Assembly (NCBI RefSeq): GCF_000208865.1
Contig: NC_018386.1
Span: 1,178,001-1,242,000 of the forward strand
DNA length: 64,000 nucleotides
Source of the DNA: Neospora caninum Liverpool
Taxonomy: Eukaryota; Apicomplexa; Conoidasida; Eucoccidiorida; Sarcocystidae
Direction: 5' to 3'
Made by a program: the position numbers and the translations under genes. The notes below the pieces were generated by a model that had not been told where the DNA came from, ran no database searches, and saw nothing but the letters and a program-made list of their open reading frames with translations. Of this stretch, positions 49,643-62,800 are shown one piece after another. Position 1 is the stretch's first letter. Each line of letters starts with the position of its first letter.

Positions 49643-51731
49643 CTGCTGCACTCTGGAAGTAAGTTTCGGACTTCTCCTTCGTGCGTTCTACCATTTGCCC
49701 CGTCCGCGCGTTACAGGATATAGTTACACGCGCAAGGTATACGAAAGATACGAATGTGATCCTGCCACGTTTTTACCGCAATATAAGGTGACAATTTTTT
49801 GCAATTCGGATCGTGTCTACGAGCCCCGTAACTGACTCCCTGATCTTTCCTGGAAGCCAGGCTCGTCTGAAGAGACACGGGAAAAGTTGCAGTTTTTTCT
49901 ATGATGCGCCAAATTTAAGGAAGTATCGTAGCGTCTAAGCTTCCTGGAAATTTCGGATCGCAATTTCGGTGTCCTACTGGGGTGGCATGGCGAATGAACC
50001 ATATGCAAATACACGGATATAAGATTAGATTGGATCACAGTGGACTAGCCTCACATTTTTGCTACCCACGTACTGCCAGGTGGGATGCCTTTCCTGAAAA
50101 AACCATCGTCGAATAGCGCGTGCCTGGTTCCCACCTCCACGCTTAAAGCTCCGCAGACACCGAACAATGCTTGAATAAAGAGGTCCTTCGAACCCACAGC
50201 GCGTAAGTACGAGAGAGGCACTGACAGCGATTCACAACCTGAGCGGACCAAGCATTTAGAAATAATGTTTCAGTTCCTCTCGCCGTTAGTTGTTCATCAT
50301 CTAGAAACTTGGACACCCAGAGCGACCCCTGTACTGCACGCCACCACTGTGGTGTTGCGTTCAAATGCCGTTGAGGTTGACTGTGCCTGTCACGGCAGGA
50401 AGCGGCCCGAGCAAGAAGCCTGCGGACGCGGCCCGGCGTCTGGTAGACACCCTGTCAGTTGACATGGCACAACGGATAGCGTGTCCTGGCTCTTCGATGA
50501 CCGCGCAATACAGGGAGCTTCAGCCTTCATTGCCAGTGAACAGCTCTAACCCGACTCGTCGAAGCTAGACCGTGGTATCAGCCATCTGAGGTACAACGCG
50601 GCAGTGCATGCCCAGATTGACGAAAGGGGTATATCCTTCTTGACATAACGATGTGTAGTTAAATGTTGCGTACATTCCTTAATATCTGGAACAGTAGATT
50701 GTGATTAGGTAGTGGAACAAGGAGAGCGTCTGTTGTACATCAACACTAGACACTGCTAATAGCACTGTAGAGGTACAGTATATAATCCCTGCCCGCTGTG
50801 TGTACTCTCCCGCGTTTATGCTGTTGGATGCAGTATCACATTCAGTCTTCCAACGCGCATTCTTGTCCGTGGACTTCCTCCAGCCAGGCCATCAGTCGGC
50901 GGACTATAAAGGCTACATGTTGAAGCGCACGGGCTTGTTTCTCTCACTACCACGAACTCACTCTCAAAAGTAAGTGCACCCTAGTGTCTCACGCCAACAG
51001 TGTCGGAAGGCTTCAGAGCCCCGATTGGCATTAGCAACTGACAGCTAGAGCATGCAGCAGTTAAATGCCGCTAAAAGCTTTCTGGTGCCATGCTGTTCCA
51101 CTGAACAAGGCAGCGATTGCATCTGAGCGTGCCACCGTAGCGTTGATATGTCTGCTGGCTGTATTTCCTTCAACTTAGCATGTGATATTGGAAAAGCCAT
51201 GCCTGGTGACAAGCACCTGCCTCGAGGTTCGAAGTTGCACACGAGTCGCTGGACATTTCCAACTTCAACTGTGGAAATACCGTAGGCATTCAAAAATCCT
51301 AGAAGCACTGTTTGAGGTCACCTCCGTCTTGCTTGCTGCCTTAACTACTCACAAGCAGCTATGGAATTTTGTTGGTTGCTTGCTTACGCACTACCGCCCG
51401 ATGGTGTACATGAGGGACACTAGTTGTTCTTAGCTCCCCCACAACCTGGACCCCCATTTTTGTAGCAGTGTTTATCGAACCTGGTTAACAGGCAAGTGTG
51501 GCAACCTCTCTAGCACATACCCAGAAATGCGGAAACGTTGGCGTTTTCCCCCATGATGCATTAGCCACATACTACCAGGGGGGACCACCAGTGTTTGAAA
51601 CATCGCACACCGTTTTGCTGGGTGAACCAATGGAACACTGGGGAAGAGCAGACGCACAAACGGAATGTACATTTGGGGTCCGGCCACAACCGTGAGCTCA
51701 GGAGACGGAGCAACAGGCTGCTCGCTGTCGA
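49643..51731. other. Intergenic between convergent genes
   Basis: Flanked by the stop codon of the plus-strand gene at 49642 and the stop codon of the minus-strand lipase at 51732. Frames of 60-90 codons occur on both strands (for example plus 50365-50568, minus 51308-51045), but none connects to a neighbour with matching phase. No RNA gene was recognised. Confidence 0.45.
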
Positions 51732-54352
51732 TCACACCCTAGTATCTGCCAAGGCTTCATAGTAATGCAACACACTGTGCAGCATCGTATACCTCTCATC
51801 ATACTCCTTGGTAAACGGAGACAGCCTCGTTGCCATATTCCATACGACATTAGAAGAGCTTACTTCTACCTCGGCCGCAGCAGTCATTGCTTCACGCTCA
51901 TGTTCGCTAGTCATCTTCGTCAGTCCGCCCCCAACTTGGAGAAGGTAGGGACGGGGTTGCACTGTAAATCCGTCACTACCGCATCGTTGCACGCAGACCG
52001 GGTCCATGATCATCTGCGAAGCCGATTCCCATTGCTTTTGATCTGATTTGCCGGCCGGCTGGCGAGGCCTTCCAGACTCTTCGGCCGGGCTGTAGAGGAT
52101 AACGCTGCAGCTGCTCGGCGCCAGGTGCCACCCACACCATTCGATGAAATCGTTGCCGCAAAATCTCGGGGATCCAAATGCCACCGCGCGGACATTCTGA
52201 CATCACAGACAAACGATAATCGTCATGCCGGTAGGCACAACTTGATTAGCAGCACCTTTCCGGTAGCGCACAAAGAGCCTGTTGTCAGCTTCAGTAAGCG
52301 TATCAACACATGGTAAAAGCACGGATGAGAGTAGAACTCGGTGGCACTGCCACGATCGCATACAGAGAGCCAGAAGCTTCAGCCGGAGCAGTTTTTGAAA
52401 CAAGACACGGCTCACTGTCGGAAAAACCAGAGCTGCATTTTACCTCTTGCCGACAGAATGTCCAGTACAGACCTTTACAAAGGACTGCCAGCTACCGATG
52501 GTGGTGGAATAGACAATTGTGCATTGCTCTGGGTTTACGAAAACGGTGTAGACGATCATTTACGTAAGCTGTTGTTATGTTCTCATCGTCTGTTCAAGGT
52601 ATAAACACGCACTAGTACACAGATCATTGAACCCTGGGAAGAAACTCTTGACAGACGACGAGATGGCAAATGTTTCGTGGTGCTACGAGCGGCCGGGAGC
52701 AACCACGACCACAGCGATAGCAAGCACTGTAACAGTCCCTGTTGGCGTCTGCACAAGTCTCCAGACTGTCAGCTCAAACAAACTCTGCCGCGAATCACCA
52801 GCAGATGTTACAAGTAGACCTAACTCTCATGTTTAACTTACACGCGATCCTAGCATTGCTAGGGAGGAGTCGGGGTGAACATGGATTGCAAGTAAAGCAG
52901 CCATATAGAATGCTGTGGGACCCCCGATGCTGAATCCGCTGCACGTAATTCGTCGCAGATTGCTAGTACTGCCATTTTGTTTAAATGAAGTTGCTGGCAT
53001 CCCTTCCCGAGTAGGCGGCCACTTGACACTAGGCGAGTCTACTCTCAGGACCACACCCGCCTCCTGCAACAGACCTTGAAATGCCTCATTGTACCAGAAT
53101 GCCAACGCAGACTTGCGCGTTGTTTCGAGAAAGGGAATCTGCACAACGTGGCATCATGGATACTGGCACATGCATCTCAAAATTGTAACGGAAAGTAGCG
53201 GAGCGTCGAACTATGTGACACTCGATGGATGCGAGGTATGCACCAGTTGCTACAAAATCTCTGGTTATCTAGATGGTGAGACGCTGATAGCATTCTTCCT
53301 CCCTTCTGTAGCAACGGATAGAAAGTGTGTATTCGTAACGGCACAGACAGGCTTGTGTCTAAAACAGAATTAATGCCACCACCATTTACAATGAAGTTTT
53401 CCGGCCGCTCTACGATCCCGTGGTGTCTCCGCAGATGAACTCGAACTGAATGGTTGCCTTCCGCATCCGATCGTTTGTGCCAGGAGAGGTGGCTGTAGAC
53501 TCACCTTTTCCAACTTGTTTTTCTCGTCTTCTTGGCTCCCTGTGTCGGTGGTGTTCCTCTGTTGCAATTTGAAGCTACTGGCAATCCGGCAGGTAAGCGA
53601 AAAAACGTCAACCAGATTTTTGGGGTCGAACCAGTTGAAACAAATAAAGAGGTGGTCTTCTTCGTCATTTAAGAAAAACAGGCATTTGGTATTGGCACCG
53701 ATGTCGACCGCACCTACGACTTTGACACTGACATTACTTCCAAGGCCGGAAACGCGCTCTTCCAAATCGACTGGCTTACCAAAAGAAAAGATTCCAGAAT
53801 CTGTAACCAGCCCTGTCCCTTCACATTTGTTTGTCAGATATATGTTGATTCGTTGACCCTTAACGATGGTTGGTCTACTATGCAACCCTATGAGCCGACA
53901 CAGAAGCCGTAATTCCCACAGTTTCTCCTTCGTGATATCCTCTGCGGTGTTGCACGAAATCGAATATGGGGAGGGGCATGACGGGGATCCAGAGGATACA
54001 CAAGTTTTTTTCGGTGTTGGTGGCGCTCCTGTAACGGTAGCTAAGGGCTCGCAAGGAGGCGAGTGGTCAGTACCCGAGTCACCAGAAGACGCGCCAAGTG
54101 GTGCAGACCTTGTGGAAGCCATCGAAGCCATGATGCCGGATTCATAGAAGCTCTACAAGAAAGAGGCATCAGCCTGCTGATTTACTCACAGAGGCAGTGT
54201 GTCGAGTAGACCGGCTCGGGCACGACTATAAGAGTTGCCCTTGCGTTAACATCGCCTGCAGCGGTTTGTAACGCAAGGCTGGGTTCCAGGTAGCACACGA
54301 CGGATGCCTCGGAAACCAACGAGCACAAAACCATAAATAATTGCCACAACAT
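51732..54352 (-). CDS. Secreted class 3 lipase (Lipase_3, alpha/beta hydrolase), 486 residues
   Basis: Exons 54352-54190, 54040-53505, 53138-52842 and 52196-51732 join in phase 1, 0, 0. Donors are GTGAGT, GTGAGT and GTAAGT. The ATG at 54352 starts a signal peptide (MLWQLFMVLCSLVSEASVVC). The Lipase_3 signature is readable. A strand and turn (DHLFICFNWFDPKNLVDVF) stand where the family has VVAFRGT. The nucleophile elbow CSGFSIGGPTAFYMAAL has Ser303, followed by AVAFGSPRFCGNDF (family: TFGSPRVGN). A candidate Asp397 lies in MIMDPVC, then YLLQVGGG, and His472 in MLHSVLHYYEAL at the C-terminus. Such enzymes hydrolyse triglycerides or phospholipids. The missing FRGT and the GFSIG (not GHSLG) elbow suggest an unusual substrate or altered activity. 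At least eight Cys fit an oxidising, secreted location. Confidence 0.78.
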
Positions 54353-56801
54353 GCAACAATAATATCTCCCCGTCAACAGTAGATCTAAACCAGCGCCACA
54401 TGGTCAACCGACCGCTAATGGAATATCTCATGCACCCGTCGTAGCCGTAACTAGTACCCGTGTGTCTCCATATCGTCGCGCAGGCCGAAAAGAAGTGTGG
54501 TGCACAGGTCTCTCCTGCAATCAGCCAGCGTCCAACAAAAACTGCCTTGTTAGAGTCATATTACGGGAAAAGGCAGAAGAGAGCATGCAACTTATTCGAA
54601 TCCCTTTCCGGATGGTCAAAAAAGAGCAATTCTCAGCGCTATTGGAGACAGCGGAGACATGTGTGCCCGCCGTGATCTGCACTGCCCTCGGAACCAGAAG
54701 TTGGCCCGGTCTGCTCTATGCGGAATGGCAAACGGACCAGTGAAAGGTTAAACTCTTCACAAAATCTGAGACAGGATTATTTCTAATCGTTTTCTAAGCG
54801 CGAGTGAGGCAAATCTTCCTGCACCTGCGAAAACGGTTAAGAGGAACAACAATGCCCCGGATTATAATCAACCTAGTTTAACTCGGCATTGCTACAGATA
54901 CTAAAATTTACCGCCACGAGCAGAACCACCACCTCGAGCGAGATGTTGCGGTTTGCGGTGAACAGATGCAGTTGAGTGGAACCGAAGGAAACGTAAAATC
55001 TCGAAGTCGGTCAAGCGCTAGCGCACTCGGGATAGGCAGAAGAAAACGTAAAAGATAGTCCGGTGTTGCAATCGTCAATGAATCAATTGTCCGAATCGTA
55101 CCTAGAACTATCTTGCTTTTTGGTTCCGTCCCCGACCGAGAAGACGTTTTTTGATTTACTTTTCGGCTGAGTCGGTCTCGAATATTGTTGGCATCATGTG
55201 ACCTCTCCGTCGTACGTGAGCGGAAGATATTGGTCTATATGCTTCTATCGGCCTTTCCTGCTTAGCTGAGAAACAACATTGGTAATTATCGCTTGTACCT
55301 TCCTCTTCACCTTCTTCTTCAGCTTCGTTTGCCACGGAGTAAAGAACGAACTGCAGATAAGTGCCGGACGTGTCATGACATACGGCACAGCCTGCCTAAC
55401 CCAAACCTTCAGTGGTCAAGCCTTTTTCCAGTGAAGAGCAAACAACCAGTGTCTTTGCAAACTGGCAAACGACAACCACTGGTTCCTGGTAGATATGAGC
55501 ATCGGCGTCCGTCAATTCCATGGCGGAAGATTCTCTGAAGTCCCGTGGTGCTGTCTGCAGTATTCACGATGTATCACGGACGGTGACACCACACCTAGAA
55601 AAACCAGCCAATCGACTAACGAGCTGGAACATGTACAACATGTCGAACAACCGCTGCCCAGAGTGGATTCATCGAGTACGTGTACCTAACATTCCCGAAA
55701 TCAATGGCACAACAGCACTAAAAGATCGACACTCTAACAGGCAAGCACACCGTACACGCAGACGCGATCGAGGCATTGACCATGCCCCAGCTCCATCCAC
55801 GACTGGGAATGATGTAAGAACTATTTCTCTGCATCCGCAGCCGCAGTACGCCCACACGTTACACAGGACACGTTTTAATGTTAACTTAATACAGACTATG
55901 GGAGCGAAGATAATCAAATATGCAACTTCGTTCATGGAAATCAAAAGAGCGTTCACGCTATCTATGGTTCCTGTCGAGTCGCTCGCGGTTACTCAGGAGC
56001 AGCACTAGTTCAACCGTTCTGGTGTTGCAAGCTGTCGAAAGATGGGCATTCCGTAGGCTGTCTTCTTTGTCTGTGTAACGGCTAAACTTTCACCGTCTAC
56101 CTCCTGGTAAAATGCTCCGCATTCGAAGTGTCTTGCTGCTGCTCATCTCTGCAAAACATGGGGAGCGTTGTTAACTTCGGCTAGGTCGATCGGAGCCGCT
56201 GCCTGCGCACTTTGAGAGGTGTGCAGAAGTCACGAAGTTCTGTGTCTGGGCAGAACAGTTGTGCTGGTGACGAGTGTCCTTGCGCAGCGATTTACACCTC
56301 ATCGCTGAGCCTGGGCGACAACGAAGCGCCAAGACTGTGAGATTCCCCTCTCGACACGCCTTCGTGGCTCTGCTCTCTTTCAAACCCGCAACCCCTCCGC
56401 CGGTTCCCTGCCCGGATTCCCAAATGGTGGGGTTGGCTACAGGTAAATTGGAATCCGGAACGGAATACGGGTACTCTCAGTGGAGTACCAAATTTACAGA
56501 GGCTCGGTTTGGCGGCCATTCTCGGCCCCCATTCGTCCACAATCAAACGCCCCGAAATTAACTGCGCACCTAGTGTGCTTTCCGAAAACAAAGGAGCGAC
56601 ACTGCACGGACTGAGTCTGAGTTGGAAACGTTTCCCCCGGATGACAGAAGCCACCGGTGGCCTTCGAACGGGGCAAGGGCAATCCGCACCCTAGAGAAGC
56701 GCGGGCGACGCCCAACGCGCGGCCCTTGATGACACAGGCGCTACATATGTAGAGAGTACGGAGAATGAAGCTAACGAACAAATGGCAATACGGCTAACGG
56801 T
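54353..56801. other. Intergenic between two minus-strand genes
   Basis: Holds the 3' end of the WD40 gene and the promoter of the lipase gene. The only sizeable frame is plus 55520-56008 (162 codons from ATG, basic and Thr/Asn-rich). It has no recognised domain and no splice partners; it could be a small gene, but support is weak. Confidence 0.4.
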
Positions 56802-59800
56802 TTACAGGAGGAAATCATCTCTTCGGGGAACAGTGTAACGCACAAAGATGCCCACGGGCTCGCCGGCACTGCTCTGTCGTTCGTCGTCTCCCGAACCACG
56901 CAATCGTTGTCCTCTTCTTTCCCTTCTGCTCTCAAGGCGTTCTGTTGTGGCATGACTCCCGCCGCTGTCTACAGCCCTTTGCCTTCCCTCTGCAACTCTC
57001 CGTTGGTGGCCACGAACCCCGCCGGTCGGTACATCGCCGCCAACAGACTGTGATTCAGAGGCCCCGCCTGTGTCGCATTCATCGTCCTGGTTTCCTCGTC
57101 GTTCTTCTGTTCGTTCGATATGTAAATACGCATGTGCTTCCGCAGGTGTAGGTGAGTCTGCGTGACACCTGTCCGCCGTATTGCGTCGCATGTTATCATC
57201 AGAGCTGTGAGCAACTTCCGTCGCCGTTCCTCGTGAAATATTGCCTTCCTGCGTTCGTGCCTCGGTGTCCTCTGTGGCTCGACGCACGCGTCGAGCTCGC
57301 CGAGGTGCAGACTCAGAGTTTCCAGAATGCGACGTGGTGTATGAGCCGCTCGCTGGACCATTTGATTCCCCCGTGTCGTCCTCATCAGTATTCGCTGACG
57401 TGGCACTTTCTCTGTCGTCGCCTCTTTGGTCACCCGCTCTTCTCCGCAGACCTCTCAGATGCGACAGCCTGCTCCCTTCGCCTTCGGAACCTTCGTCCTC
57501 TTCACCGTCTTCAGGGCCCTCTTCATCCTCGTCTCCACTGCCGCCTAGGAGCAGTGATGGATCGCTATCGTCCTCCCCTTCGCCCTCGTCACTGTCATCG
57601 CTGTCCATTCCCAAGCCGAAGCGTCTCCGGTGCCTGCAGGATTACGAAGCATGTCGGTGTACAATGTCCTCCTGTTTCACGGACCCCTCAAAGATAAAAA
57701 ACGAGAGAACCTGACCCTCCTCGTAGCCTGCTGGTTGCCACCCAGTAACGCCAAACCCCTCACCAGGGTACATCTTCGTGTACGTGCTGTGCATGAGCAA
57801 AAACCTAGCACGAAAAGAGAGAATACGCAGATCTCCATTTGCTCTTGCATACAACAAGGAACAATCATGAAACAGAAATCCAAAGGAAACAGAACGACTG
57901 AGCCGGAATTCTGTTGTTTAGTTTGCGCATGCAGAAACGAAAAGCTGATAGAATTACGTGTTCTCGTGTCGCGCCTGGAAGCATGCATCAGCGGTCACTG
58001 CACCGCAAGCACCGGAATACGCGAAAGCAACGCAGGGGCGGACCATACCACATAAACCAGGAGAGCATCAGACGGCTGCAGGTAATGGCAGACGCAATGA
58101 CACAGCCATCGACTAACTTGATTTCGCTCCTTCGTACTTCGACTTTGCCTGACTTACAATCCAGCAAGACGGTTGAAGTGGCTGATAACATCCATGCTCT
58201 CCAAGCTTTCTGGTGTGACATACCTAGAAATACAAATGTTGGAACAGCACAGGAGAACGGCCGGCCTTGCCAGGATAAAAGAACAACTGAAACAAACACA
58301 TGTTGCCTTCCCGTGCACAACATCGAAGGTCGTCAACACGGCACGCGGTCCTCTGGGGCAGATGGAAGGGAAGGCAGAAGTACGTGGACGCCATGAAGAT
58401 CTTACCAAGACAAACAACACTCGAAAATCGTCCAAGGATCAGCTTGAGTTCAATGTGTAAGTCGAAGAGGGAAAACAGTATATATATTCATATATGTATA
58501 TACGACTATTAATCAACATATAGGAATTTTTATACACTCGTGTCAGTATATTTGGTACACGATGTTTCTCCCTGTGAGCGCACCGGGGAGTTTATGAAAC
58601 TAGACCACTTCAAGCTATTTCACGTTCATTCTCCCGAAACGCATTCGGCCAGCCCCTACTCATCAGCAACAGCTCAGTCTCCACGCAAACCTCTCCGCAA
58701 TTCCGACATAATACGTGTTGTGCGTTCGCGTTTACGCGTGTCTGCATGTTGATGCGTACGTGGAAATCAAAGTGAACAGCACATGCGCATGTTTCCGTCC
58801 CTATCGAGCCTACTTGTCATCAGGCGGGTAAAACAGACAGTCATCGGATATGCCGTCCGCCCGCTTGCCAAGCGTCCAGAGACGAACCATCCGCTCTATG
58901 CCGCAGGTAGCCAAGACTGGGAATGATCTTCCTACTCCAATGGGCGGAGTGCTGGCAGCACATATATGAGACAGGAAAGACATTTCGTAATGAGTGCGTA
59001 TCTCCCCCGAAGTTGACGCTGCTTCAGAAGCAGTAGAATTGAACATCTACGTGAAGACGTAAGGAGCCCAATCGCTTACCTGGCACAGCAATTAACGATG
59101 GAGAGATGCCCAGAGAGGGTATACGCGCTGTAAAGGATCGTTGTGCGATGGTGGATTGCATGCGCCTCGAAATCAATAACATCTGGTAGGCGCCAGACGT
59201 GAACCTGAAGACACAGCCGTCGAAGAAACGGTGAAGCCAGAAGAACACCGCCTTACAACACATGAGTGCGGGGTCAATCTACACCTGATAATGTGTATCC
59301 GTGCTCTTCTTCGGCCTCTGTATAGTTCTGTATTCTCTCATATCGTGCTGCCTGTAGACCCCTCGCTATCGAGAGCAGCCCCAGAGGATACGCTAACGAG
59401 GGGCGACTGAACGGCAAAGACCGGGTACCGAAGAAAAGAATCGAGCACCCGAAAAACATCTCTCCTTTGGTAAAAAAGGAAAGTGACAAACGGGGCGTCC
59501 GCGTAACACTGTGTCGTCATCGGTATCCCTCTGTGGAGGTTGTGTGGGCTCTAGCGTGATTCAGCGTCTCTGTAGCGCTCTGATCTGAGCGGCTCAGCAC
59601 CTCCACGCACGGCTAGCCCGTACATGGCGGCACTCGGATGGCAAGCGCGTAATGCCGAAACAGACGGAGAAGACACAGAGAAGAGCCAGGAAAAGACAAC
59701 CGGGAAAACGCCAGATGACGACAAATATGGGGAAATGCAACGCACTTGTCTATTTTAGATTCCGTAAGGAGCCACGTGCGTGGAGAGAGTATATGCTCCA

Positions 59801-62800
59801 CTACCACGGGACGTGCGACGCCCGTACAGAAACACGTCGAGTGGATTTACTGCGAAACAAAGAACCAAACTCACAAAGGGTCCCAAGTCGAAGGAACTGG
59901 TGGGTTCGCGCACAAACGGTGGAGCACCGTGTTCACTTGACAGGATTTCGACTGAAGGAATCATTTTAAGGAAATGGTCTTTTGTTTTTCTGAAAGCTGA
60001 AGCGGCGTGCCTTACACGTTTGTCTTCAGATCCAATTGCGATATGCCGATCGTCGAAGAGGAAACAACCTGCCTTCAGCGTCACCAAGTTCCACCAGCCG
60101 TCGCTTCTCAGTTCAAAGAGTGGGAACTGCACGCGGGGCAGACAGAGATTTAGAGGCAGGCAAACAGAAGAGAAGTGATTCGGCCAGGAGGCCCTCTAGT
60201 CGATATCAGCAATAGCCCTACCCACGCACGTGTATATACGCGTATAGGAATGTAAATAGGGGATGAAGTAGAGTCGTGTACAAATGCCGGCTGAATCCGC
60301 AAGTGCCACAAATTGCAGAATGAGGGCACCCGCAGCGGGTGGAGTTAGATCTGCATCTATATATATATATATATATATACATATAGATGTATATACATAT
60401 AGATATATATACATATAGATATATATACATATATCTATATATACATATAGATATATATACATATAGATATATATACATATAGATATATATATACATAAAG
60501 ATATATGCAGACTTTTGCGGCACAGGAGCAGGTGTGAGCAAACGGGGATGGTGGAGCATAGCACGATCTGATTTCCTGTCCTTGCCTGCCGTGTTTCTCG
60601 CGGCCAACAACGCTCCATTTTTTATCTTCATGTGGTGCTTCTGAACAGCAAAAACTCTTACCTGCCCTCGTGTCGCGTAAACAAGCGGAGGCTTCCGTGT
60701 GAGAATGAGAAGCATCAGCTTGCCTGACCACGAAAAGTGGACACGATGAGCCCCGCGCAGGGGCCGAACAGCGTTCTCTTTCGCTCGCGCTCTCTTCCCG
60801 CTCGGCAGTCCTCCTGCTCCAGAGAGAAACTCGGATCCAGCCTCTTCCCTTCTCGCACGTTGCTGTAAACAACGAAGCAGCCGCTGTCGTAGGCGCCTCC
60901 GTCGTCGGGAAGCTTGCGTTCGGTCTCGGTCTGATGGCGCTTCAGACGAAGACAGCAGAGGCGAAGCGGTTTCACTTTGGTCTGCCTCGTCTTGCCTTGC
61001 ATGGGGTTCTGCCGAAGACGCCTCCGACTGCTCCAGACTCGCTCTACTCGAAGCAAGCGAGGTGCCCTCGCTCGACGTCCCGCCATCGCTCCTGTCCTCT
61101 CGTTCGCCTTCCTCGCCAGCCATACGTCTTCGAGTTAGGAACTCGGTTGCTTCTTCATGGCTGCCTCGACGCTCTCCTTCGTCGCCGTCAGGCCGTTGCC
61201 GGCCGTCGTGGCCCCTCTCTGAGGACCGCACTGACGCGTCTGAGGCGCATGCGAGAAGCGAGGGGGGCGAGCGAGGCCGACGCGTAGGCTCCGAGAGACG
61301 GGTGGAACGCGCGGGTCGGGGAGGAGACCTACGAAACGGGCCGCGGCGACTGCGCGGAGCGACCCGAGCAGCCGAGGAGGCGGAGATACGATTGCGAGCC
61401 GACGACGCCTGTCTTGTCGAATCTCCGTCTTCTTCAGAAGCCGCGGGGCCCCCGCCTGACACAGCCCCGCATCCACCCATGCCAGCCTCGTCGCGTCTGT
61501 CCTCGGATGAAGACGAAAGCCCTGTTCCTTCGTTTTGTCTCCGGCTGCTCGCCGCAGGCACGCCACGTTGGCCTCGTTCGCGTAGCTTCTCTTCGCGCTG
61601 GGCCTCACGCTGTCTCTGAAGATGCGGGACACGGCGCACTTCAAGTCGCGAGTCTTCACGGCCACGGCCGGTGGAATGGAAAGGCTGTCCCTCCTCGCGG
61701 CGTCCTCGCTCCTGTGCCTTCACCTGCCGACCCTCATCGGCAGGCTCCCGACAGTTCGCGCCTTCGTCTGCCTCCCGTTCGGCTGCTCTGCGGCGGCTAG
61801 AGGGCCTTCTTCGCGAGGCTGGCACCCACCCGTCAGCCACCGCCAATCGGCCGCCGTCTTCGTCTGCTCCGTCGCGGTCCTCTCTGCCGTCTGCGGTCCC
61901 TCGTCCTTCACAGCTTCGACCAGCGACTGTAGGTTTGCGTTTGAGTTCCCTCTTTTCAGGTCCGAAGTCGAAATGGGGCACAGGCCCGGCGAGCTCGTCT
62001 GGATCCGAGATGTAGCCTTTTCGTGCGTCAGCGTTTCTCACCCGGCATGCTGCTCTGTTCGCCACGTTGACAGATGCTGGGCAGTTGTTGTGCTCAGTCA
62101 TCTCCAAGGAGTGAGAAAGAGGAGGTGCGGCAGCGGTATCGTTGTCCTTCCCCTTCTCACAGGTTTGGGCCTCCGTGGCACGGGAGGAATCACCGCTGTC
62201 AACAGGCTCGGCCTTTGTTTGGGGCATGGACGCCGCCTGAAGTCCTGCTCGCTCGCGTTCTCCACAGCTCCCGTCTGCCGTTTCGCCTCTTCTGGTTTCT
62301 TCGTCGACTCCGAGCAGATCGTTGCACACTTCGTCTTGTCCGCGACTTCCGTCGTGAGCTCGGCCTGGAACCGGAGCTCTGGTGCGGGTGCACGAAGCCG
62401 TCTGCTCGCTTGCTGCGGCCACTGGGATGAATGGTTTCCGACCTTTCCTTGTCGCGAGTCTCGCCCTCCTGGCAGACGCAGCCTCCTGTTCAAGTCGATC
62501 GTCTTCTTCGACGGCTGCTTCGTGTCGAGCGACTGCCTCGCGTTCTGTTCGAGAGCCGTTCGACTCAAATTCATGATCGGGTTCGACGTAGGCCTCGGCC
62601 TTCGAATCGCTTGGAACTTTCGCTCCCCGACTTCCCTGCAGCTCTTCGTCTGTGTCGTCTGCAGGCGAGAGCTCCTGCTTCGTCTTCCTTCGCTTCCTTC
62701 CGTCCAGCCTTCTTTCTTTCAGCTCGTCCCCTTCGCCGCCGACATCTGTCTCATGCCTCGCCTGTTTCGGCTTAGTGGCGAGCGCTTCACTAAGGACAGA

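Noticed and set aside
51045..51637. Further minus-strand exons after the lipase (51637-51576, 51308-51045)
   Set aside because: The lipase frame ends naturally with a stop codon at 51732, right after the His motif. Phases of these extra pieces do not join.
52256..52682. Possible small Cys-containing exons on the minus strand (52682-52613, 52528-52444, 52376-52256)
   Set aside because: They can be joined in phase, but they would break the lipase between the nucleophile elbow and the FGSPR strand. Direct joining of 52842 to 52196 gives the correct family spacing.
55520..56008. 162-codon plus-strand frame with ATG
   Set aside because: No domain, no splice sites linking it to other exons, and antisense frames of similar quality.
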